A DNA stretch of 64,000 nucleotides from Setophaga petechia (lineage: Eukaryota > Chordata > Aves > Passeriformes > Parulidae), in the NCBI GenBank assembly GCA_024362935.1, contig JANCRA010000003.1, positions 7,864,001-7,928,000 of the forward strand. Direction: 5' to 3'. Of the stretch, positions 15,430 through 64,000 are shown piece by piece. The notes beneath the pieces were generated by a model, which searched no databases, had not been told where the DNA came from, and saw nothing but the letters and a program-made list of their open reading frames with translations. Position 1 is the stretch's first letter. Every line of letters begins with the position of its first letter. Both the position numbers and the translations under genes were made by a program.

Positions 15430-15560
15430 CGTGCTCGCAGGAGCAGCTCCAGGTGCAGGAGGTTGAGCAGGGCCCGTGTGAGGGTGCGGGGCGGCGGGCC
15501 CGGCCCATAAAGCCGCACAGGCGGAGGCAGCGCGGCCGCCATGGCCTCGGCTGGGAGGAG
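15430..15560 (+). promoter_or_regulatory. CpG-rich promoter/start region of the unnamed gene
   Basis: A short GC-rich island (GTGCGGGGCGGCGGGCCCGG and following) precedes an ATG at 15541 in an ideal Kozak context, GCCGCCATGG. No TATA box is seen at a suitable distance. The word CATAAA at about 15508-15513 is a weak candidate only 30 bases before the ATG. The transcription start is probably dispersed within the island. Confidence 0.55.
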
Positions 15561-18500
15561 GCGGCGGCGGAGGAGGAGGCGGGAGGCTGGGCAGGACATG
15601 GAGGGTACGGGAGGGAGAGAGAGGGAGAGGGAGAGGGAGCCCCTGTGACAGAGCCCTGAGGGGGAAAGGGGATGTGGGAGTACACACGGACTGAATTTTG
15701 GGAGTGGGGATCTGGAACAGGGGGCTGGCTTATGGCACAGCTTTGCATTTATCCCTCTCTAGACTGGTTGGGTGTCTTCAGCACAAATACCTCTTTAAGC
15801 ATTCAGAAAACTTGCAGTGCCTAAAAGAAAAGGAAAAAACCCTCTACGGTCTGGTATAAGCTTCTACAAAAAAATTGTATTTTCCTCATGAATGAAGTCT
15901 TATTGTGGTAGAAGACAGTGGCTACTTCTTATTTATTTTTAAACAGAAGATGCCTTTGATTATGAGAAGGACTGATCAACTTTTCTAGCCTAAAGGGAGT
16001 AGCCGTGTCTGGGCATTTTATCTCGGAGGTTTTCTCTAATGTGCTCTCCTACCCTCTACCTGTTTCAGTAGATGCTCAGGAAAAGGAGGATTCTGTTAGA
16101 AGTCCAGACTGTGTGGAAAGACTGGCACGAAAATATATGGTACTTTTTAAATTGCTACTTTCTCTACCTGCCTATTAAAAGACAATTCAGCAAGTGTTTG
16201 TTGGTTTGCCCTTGGCCTGATGGTGCAGCTGCCTCAGCTGGAAAAGATTTCATGAAGAACAGGTGTGGATGAATTAATTTAAATGGGAGGGATGGAGGTA
16301 ATTCCTCCTCTTCTGTGCTACCCTCTGGGGATTAGGGGAGCTGTTTGTTTGTAAGGTTTCTTTTTAAGCAAGAGCTTTAGAAAAAATGAGGGTGGTTTGA
16401 GTCATTCATCTGCAGTTACATTTCTGAGCTGTAGGGCTACCAAATGCAAAGAAACAAACAGAACCACAGCGGAAACTAAAAAATATTTTTTAAAGTTACT
16501 CACAAGCCTGGAGTAACCATTGTTAGCAGTGTGAAGCATGCTCTGGACTGCTTCCCTTTGTGGTTTTGGGGTGAGGAGTGATGAGAGAGGCTTCTATTTT
16601 CCCCTTATGTCTCACTTGCACAACCCAACCAGCACAACTGTGGGATATTTGGGAAGACAAGCTGGCTCCAGATGGGGGAGCTTTGGAGAAACTCAGCACC
16701 TACAGTTGGTACTAGAACTTGAGCTTCAGCCTGAAGCTGCAGTAACTTCTACTTTGACTGGAATTTCTTTCCTTTCCTCCCCTGCAGCAGAAGTGCACAG
16801 TGGAGTCAAGCACAGAGTCTGAGTCTGAATCCAGGGCAGAGGTAAGGACTGACTCTGCAGTGTTCTGATGGTGATGTGATTCCCTGATGTGCATCCAGCC
16901 CTTCCTTCAGCCTCAATAGGGAGCCTCCAAAGCATGTTGTGGGGTTGTTGATTTTGTGCCTGGAAAAAAACCAGAACAACTCCAAACCAAATATTTCCCT
17001 TTCCATCAGGCTGTTACAACTGTTACTAGCTTTATAAAAAGTTGATTCTAGGGGGATGAGGCAGGAAAAGGCACAGTGTTTTAGGCAGACACATGCTAAG
17101 AAAATGCTGAGCTCTTCCTGGTGGTTAACTTTCAGCAGCTCTGGGTGGAGAACCTCTACCTTCTGACCATCCCTTCTGGAGGAGATTAAGAGCAGCTCTG
17201 TTGCTGTGGCAGTTAGTTATGGATATTGGTAGCTTCTTAAACATTGTTCTGTCAAACCAGTGTGTTTAGTGCTGATGAAAAAAGACCTGATGCTGGAGTG
17301 GAGAACAAAATACTTAATTTGTGGATAAAACTCTTTGGAATTGATGCTCACTGCTGGTCCATGAATCGCTGTGCTTTGGGACTTGGAGAAACTACCTGCC
17401 ACCATTTCACCTTCCAGACATGTCAGGGCAAGGCTGGAGTTGTCTGTTCTCCTGTGAGAAACCAGGCTGGAAGTGCAGCTGTGTGGTGGCTGGGCAGGGT
17501 GGAAGGGGGGCTTGCACAGCCCCAGCCTGAGCAGAGCTGGCTGCTCTCACTGAGGCTGCTGAGGCAGGAGCCAGGACTGGGGCATTTCTGCGCTCTTTGG
17601 GGAAGCAGAAGGGCTTGTGGGAGTGTCTCTGTCCTTGAAGCAGCACAAGAATACAAGGTCACAAATGGATTTCAGCTCCACTGATAAAGCCTTTGGTTTC
17701 TTGTTGAGCCCAGATTCCTGAGCCCTGCTTTGTCTCAGCTCTGCTCAGTTCTCCCCACTGGAAGCAGCACAGCACTGACTGGCAGGGCACTCTCTGAACA
17801 CCTGTGGTGGATCCTTTTCAAGAACTTTCCCACTTTCCTTGCTGTTAACTTCTTTTCCTTTGTGAGACTTGGACCAGGGGTTTGTTTTCTAAAGGGAGTC
17901 TCCCTCCATGGCTGTTTTTTTTTTTTAATTGATAGGTCCAGACTCTAAGCACTATTTCAGGATTTCAAATCATCCCCATGTGAAAGAACAAAAAGGGACC
18001 TGAGTGGGAAGGAAGGTCTCTAAACTGTATCCTGACTACTACTATTTAAGTGCTGGTTTGGTTTATTTTTCTGGTGGCATGTAATTACTCATTGTTCTCC
18101 TTAGGGCAATGCTTTAAGTGCATTAAGACTTACCCTAGCTCTGTTTTAGGCTGACTTTACAAGCCTTTAAAAGTTAGATTGAGACACACTTTTTATTGTC
18201 TTTTAGCAAAGTGATAGTCTGCCTTCCTCCTCTCCAAGATTTCCACCTATTCTGTTTTTCATTAGGTAACTTATGTGAAAGTGCCTTATAAACCTATGTT
18301 AACTTCTCTTAAATAGGTTGTGCCTTGCCCACTTGCTGGTGGACCCAAGAAAGCAAAGGAATCCAGGGGCCTACAGGTAGGTTTTACGTATTGCAGTTCT
18401 TGGTGTAGCATCCAAAAACTAAAGTAGAGGTAGGGAGTGTGTGGATAAACAGAAAAGCTTCCACAATAAGTCTGTGACTTAGATTGGAAGGGATTTTAAA

Positions 18501-19076
18501 GCCCATTGTATGTTGCATCTTGTTTGTGTTTTTTTTTTTTTTTTAGGGACAAATATCATCCACCATGTTTAGAGATGTTTATTTTAGTTTTCAGATCCTT
18601 ATGATGGTGATTCAGAAGATGCATCTGTTCACACTGACCGTGGTATGAAAGATACATCATGGATAAACAGTGCCTCAAAAGCAGTGCCTCTGGAGGATGC
18701 TGATACTTCAGAAGATGAAGACTCGTTCCCTAATCCTCCAAATGTCAGAGAAACCCAGGCACTAAATGACTGCAGAGCAGCCCTGGAGCCTCCTGGCCTG
18801 GAGAAGGATCTGTGGCAATCACCGGAGCCGCCTCCAGGCACAGAAGCCTTCACTCCCATGGGGCGGACACCTGGCCACGCCTCACCGAGGGCTGTTAACC
18901 CTTCAGCCTCCGCCGAGCTCCCTGCAGTCCCGGCTGACACTGCTCCACAGCCCCTGCTCGCAGCTCACTGTGATGGCATAATGCCTGAGCAGCCCATAGT
19001 TAAAAGAAAACAAGGGATTCCTGCTCCAGAGAGTGCTAGTGAAAAACTAATGAGAAAGAAATTCCGTGCAACTTAA
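15541..19076 (+). CDS. Unrecognised vertebrate protein, 5 exons, about 245 residues
   Basis: I do not recognise this gene. Proposed coding exons are 15541-15604, 16069-16139, 16788-16841, 18317-18376 and 18588-19076. All have GT-AG introns and their phases agree throughout, giving 245 codons plus TAA. The start has a perfect Kozak context. The protein begins MASAG followed by nine arginines, then an acidic segment and a short helical-looking LARKYM stretch. Next come Ser/Glu repeats (STESESESRAE), SDPYDGDSEDAS and DADTSEDEDSF, which resemble casein-kinase-2 sites, then a Pro-rich disordered middle. It ends with a basic tail (VKRKQG ... LMRKKFRAT). No enzyme motif, signal peptide or membrane segment is seen. 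Composition suggests a mostly disordered nuclear protein; that is inference. Exons 1-4 are short and rest on splice consensus and phase alone. The last exon is the safest part. A lineage-specific or fast-evolving orthologue is possible. Confidence 0.7.
15605..15642 (+). repeat. (GGGAGA)n purine tract
   Basis: A pure purine run, GGGAGGGAGAGAGAGGGAGA and onward, begins four bases after the exon 1 donor of the unnamed gene. It is a simple repeat, G-rich on the transcript strand. Confidence 0.8.
16782..16792 (+). other. NAGNAG tandem splice acceptor
   Basis: The third exon of the unnamed gene is preceded by CCTGCAGCAG|AAG. Either AG can serve as the acceptor, so the protein may contain or lack a single glutamine before KCTVESS. 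Both choices keep the frame. Confidence 0.6.
18527..18546 (+). repeat. Poly(T) tract before the last exon
   Basis: About 18 T followed by AG lies 42 bases upstream of the chosen acceptor of the last exon. Using this first AG would put the exon in a frame that stops after about 27 codons, so the downstream acceptor ATTTTAG at 18587 is preferred. Confidence 0.7.
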
Positions 19077-19087
19077 TCTAAGGGATG

Positions 19088-19093
19088 AATAAA
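19088..19093 (+). terminator. Poly(A) signal of the unnamed gene
   Basis: A canonical AATAAA lies only 11 bases after the stop codon of the last exon and would give a very short 3' UTR (about 35 bases). A longer isoform reaching later variant signals, such as ATTAAA near 20,083, cannot be excluded. Confidence 0.5.
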
Positions 19094-19109
19094 TCACTGG
19101 ACAGACTGT

Positions 19110-22100
19110 TCTGAAGGATCATTCTGGTAGAGGTTTCTTTTGCAGTGTGTACCTGAATTAAGCAGGCTGCCTCAAGTCTGTTACAAATGCTCTGCACAGT
19201 ACAGTAAGCTCTGAGATCCACCTGAAAAACTGAAACAAAAAAGTTGTGACAATTCCAGTGAAAACTAGCAAAGGTATATCTGCAGCATGAAAGACAAGCT
19301 CAGTGCCCAGATCCTCTGGAAGCACCAACCTCAGCTCCTGTGTGCAGTACCTGGAGGCAGCTGCTCAGTTTCAGTGTAATTTCACCAACACTGACAAGGG
19401 TTTGTCGGGGAGGGAAAGAAGAATGACCCCTTGGCTGCAATTATCTTCCAACAGCTATGACTTGTCTGGCACCTGCTTCCCGTCATGTTTGGCTCCTGCT
19501 GTGTCTGACCTCCCTCGAGTGGTGAACGATACAGGTGTGACTCCCAACAGCTGAACTGCATCACACTGAACCGACTGCAACTACTGGCAATCCAGCATTT
19601 ATTTTCTCCTTCAAAGGAGGAGAAAATGTCTAACTGCTGTTAACACAGCTGCTCCTTCCTTGTTTGACCAATGTTTTGGCCAGTTTCTGTGTAGCTGCCA
19701 GAAGAGTGTTTACAATGTGATGTGGAACACATTAGCTCAGAGCTGCTTAGTGAAAGCAATCATTCAGGAGGTGCAGGAATGGTGCCTACAGATGGGAGGC
19801 CAGTTAGGGAGCAAAAACTGTCTCTCTGATCTCCCTTTCCTGTATGGCAATTTATTTAATCAGGTTTAGAATCTGAGTAGTCCATTTGTGTGGGAGGGAA
19901 ACTACTAACTATGAAAGTATAATGATGGCTTGAAAGATGTTAGTACCAGCAACTTGTGAAAGGATTTGTTTTGTACAACTGGCAGAGATTTTTAGTTTAC
20001 AGTTTCTTTCATAGGATGGAAAGCCACTTAAAATGTTATTTAACTGCTAATATTGCACCCTCCCACCTGTGTATTTATTTTATTAAAGCAACTTTTCTTT
20101 TATCCTTATTCTCCCAGCTGGAAATGGTTTTTAAACAGCTTGGAACATACGTGGTTAAACAGTAAGTTTCAGAGGCCTTTGCCCCAAGACAGAAGCTACT
20201 GTGGTTGCCCCTGACTTGTCCAGAGGCAAAGACTGCTGCAGTGAAAACTGTAAAGTTAATTGAAAAAACCCCAAACAAACCAACAACCAACCAGTTGCAG
20301 CTATGTACATACAGCTATGTACAGCTATGTACAGCTGCAGTGTGTACTACAGCTAGGCTACAGCTCTCTCTGGAATGAAGATGTGTAAAAAGCTGAAGAA
20401 TACAATATTGTGAGGGAGCCAAGCCCCTCATTTTAAGTCCTAGCTATCAGACACCCTAGCTCTCAGCCCCATCAGCTAAGGCTAAATAAAACTGAACCCC
20501 TGACTTTCAAACTGCAGCCAAAACCCCATAACTCACCTAAAGAGGATCTCCCTTAAAGCAGCTGTTTCACACAGCATGGAAAAATCACAACAGGAGAGGA
20601 AGGAAGGGAGTGGAAAGGTAAGCCACATAGGACAGTATCTACTCATTGGAATAGTTTATTCAGTATGAGAATCCAGATGTGGATTAACTTGTGGCCTGAA
20701 ATTGTACCTTTTGTTAATTCGGGCCTAATGCAGAAGTTAACATAAAAGAGCTGAAGAGATTGGGAAGCTCAAGCTCTAGCCTAGTTGAGACTCTTGATCT
20801 CCCCATCAGTGTCTGCCAATAGGTGGAACTGGTTTGGGCAGAGTTTTAATAGTAGCTGTAAGTGGTACCAGAGCCCAGGTTGATGAGCTGGGCATGAACA
20901 GCAGCTGCTGAAAGGAAGGTGCATGTTCAGTGGAGCTGCCAACAGCCAGCTCTTGATTTAAGCTAATACTTCATACTGCAGCTGGTACCCAGAGCATGCT
21001 GCTTTTTTTCTGTACAATGTAATTGAAACTATGCTGGAGGCAGTGATACCAGTTCCAGACATATTCTGGTGCTGGAAAGCAAAGTCTCTCATAGAGGCTG
21101 AGACAAAGCAAAGGCATTATTGTTACAACTCATCTTGGATCATGATGAATGTAGTTCTCTCATCTCTGTTCCTCACAACTGGGTAAGAATTGCACAAAGA
21201 TTATTAAACTGCACATGATTCACTGATCTGGGATTCACACTCTGTAAAGCAACAAAACCAGGACAGTCTAATCTCAGGGATTAATTTTGCAAAACAGTAT
21301 AGAGAGGGCAGACAGCAGAATTCTGTTTTAGTAAACAGCAAGCACTGACCAAAAGTATGTGAGGCAGGCTGAGATAGCAATTTTTCTTCCCAGTCCAGGC
21401 TTGTACTATGGAACCCTTATCACAGAAAAATACTGGAGCTGATGAAAGTCACTGCTTTCATAGGAGCAGCTGGGGAGGAAGCAGCTCCCAAGATCTCCAT
21501 TTTGAGATGAGAAAGCTGTGTACCCACATTCTTCATACATGCCTTTGAACACTTGACTTCAGCCATTGTCAGAGAGGACAGCTGTGCTGAGGATGGTCAG
21601 AAAGGTAGAAATGCTGAGCCAACAAATTCAGGATCAGAAAAAGCAAGCAAATGCCCAAACCATTACAGCAACCCAAGCAAATAGCAGGAACTCTCAGCTT
21701 TCCTAATTTAGTAATGGTTGGTCACATGTGAGAGTCTCAAATAATACTGTAACTCCTTGTGTAAGCATTTAATAGCCTCCTCTTGGGTAACTGAGACATA
21801 AATCTGGGGACATATTTCACCATAAAAGCAGTTTGAGAAAGAGGAAGCTCTGTGGTCAATAGGACAAGAAAGTTTAGCTCAGGATGCTCCAGCTTCTCAA
21901 TGCATTGTAGCAGGTTATTCCAAGTAAGACCCACTCCATTGCAATTAATTAATGCAATGGCCTGAATTGTCACAGCAGATGTCAGGTTTTGTGTATTACT
22001 GCACTACAGACTTGCACTCCAAGGTTCTGTTACTGCAGGTTAGCTTGAAGAGCAATTCATAGTTATTCTCTGAAAAGATCATGGGTATAGGTTTTCCAGA

Positions 22101-22140
22101 CTGAAATCATCACTAAGAATTAGATTAACAGAAATAGATG
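19110..22140. other. Intergenic DNA between convergent genes
   Basis: The region lies between the 3' ends of the unnamed gene (+) and DYNC1H1 (-). It is AT-rich with no supported exon. It contains a small hairpin (arms ATTTTCTCCT at 19601-19610 and its complement at 19618-19627) and a short tandem repeat of ACAGCTATGT at about 20298-20340. Short open frames show no recognisable protein. Confidence 0.6.
20298..20340. repeat. Short tandem repeat, ACAGCTATGT units
   Basis: Two perfect copies of ACAGCTATGT (20311-20330) are flanked by partial copies on both sides, so about 40 bases in all are built on a 10-bp period. Nothing suggests a function. Confidence 0.75.
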
Positions 22141-22161
22141 GTCAAAATTTTTGCTATATAT

Positions 22162-22167
22162 TTTATT
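22162..22167 (-). terminator. DYNC1H1: Poly(A) signal of DYNC1H1
   Basis: TTTATT on the + strand is AATAAA on the gene strand. It lies about 235 bases after the stop codon at 22400-22402, giving a 3' UTR of roughly 250-260 bases with cleavage near 22,140. Short 3' UTRs fit this very long housekeeping mRNA. Confidence 0.75.
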
Positions 22168-22399
22168 TAATATAACATAATCCATCAAATATCACATCTA
22201 CCAATAACCCTCTAAAAACCTCATTCAATCTTCCTTCAAAGAAATCTCTCTGGCCTATCATCTTCCCACTGCACCGTCACCTTTCCAGCCAACTTGACAC
22301 AAATCCATCTGCTAACCTACCCTGATTACAAAAGTACAGGTGAGCACTACATAGAAGACTGACACTTACTACAGCACTAACCAGTGAAAATAGATTTGT

Positions 22400-63744
<41,345 letters not shown>

Positions 63745-64000
63745 CTGCAAAAATAAATAATATGTAAGAAATAATTTCTAATACATCTGCCACTCCTTCT
63801 CAACCACCTTCTGCTGTTACCAGACTATTTTCTAACCTTTAAGCTCCACACCAACTTAATTAACTAAATTAGGTCAAATGTAGCTTTGCAATAAGTCTCA
63901 GATGCAGAATGGGTTCATTGTCTTAAAACAAAACTCCTTTAAGATTTAGGTTGCTATAAAAATAATAAAGCATTACAGTAAGTGAATTATAACTCACAGA

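Noticed and set aside
15951..15978. Alternative second exon of the unnamed gene (EDAFDYEKD)
   Set aside because: It has an AG acceptor and joins exon 1 in frame, but reaches TGA after nine codons and lacks a donor. The exon at 16069-16139 continues through three more in-frame junctions.
17244..17684. 146-codon + strand frame inside the third intron of the unnamed gene
   Set aside because: Isolated, with no similarity and no exon-like boundaries.
18546..18594. Earlier acceptor after the poly(T) tract for the last exon of the unnamed gene
   Set aside because: It leads into a frame that terminates after about 27 codons, whereas the acceptor at 18587 keeps the 163-codon exon open and in phase.

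Overview
This is a vertebrate, almost certainly avian, nuclear window. It has long genes split by GT-AG introns, a 3'-truncated CR1 retroposon of the bird/reptile type, CpG-island promoters, and the conserved block HSP90AA1 - DYNC1H1 (human 14q32). No bacterial, viral or organellar gene is visible. A species cannot be named from the sequence alone.

Layout. Positions 1-3250 are AT-rich and gene-free. Positions 3260-4230 hold a CA-rich minisatellite with higher-order structure, followed by degenerate repeats. A CpG island (about 4300-6100) contains the heat-shock promoter and first intron of HSP90AA1. That gene runs on the + strand with a non-coding exon 1 (about 4819-4898) and ten coding exons (6601-11343) that splice to a complete 728-residue Hsp90-alpha ending MEEVD. 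Positions 12,040-15,400 look intergenic. A second CpG-rich start at about 15.5 kb opens a small + strand gene that I do not recognise. Five exons splice in frame to about 245 residues: an Arg9 tract, acidic Ser/Glu stretches and a basic C-terminus. A gene-free stretch of about 3 kb follows.

From about 22.1 kb to beyond the right edge, the - strand carries DYNC1H1, the cytoplasmic dynein-1 heavy chain. I could place 77 coding exons with mutually consistent reading phases. Human DYNC1H1 has 78 coding exons, so only exon 1 (about 85 residues) lies outside. The exons cover the tail from residue ~86, the linker, AAA1-AAA6, the stalk with its microtubule-binding domain, and the C-terminal domain through the stop and a poly(A) signal.

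The three genes are separate units, not an operon. HSP90AA1 is a stress-inducible chaperone and DYNC1H1 a housekeeping motor. The unnamed gene sits tail-to-tail with DYNC1H1. I know of no human gene in the matching gap. The points most worth a second look are this unnamed gene, a near-perfect 50-bp-arm hairpin in DYNC1H1 intron 22, a G22 tract behind a poly(A) signal beside a DYNC1H1 5' splice site, two GC-AG introns, and a heat-shock-element-like site in HSP90AA1 intron 1.
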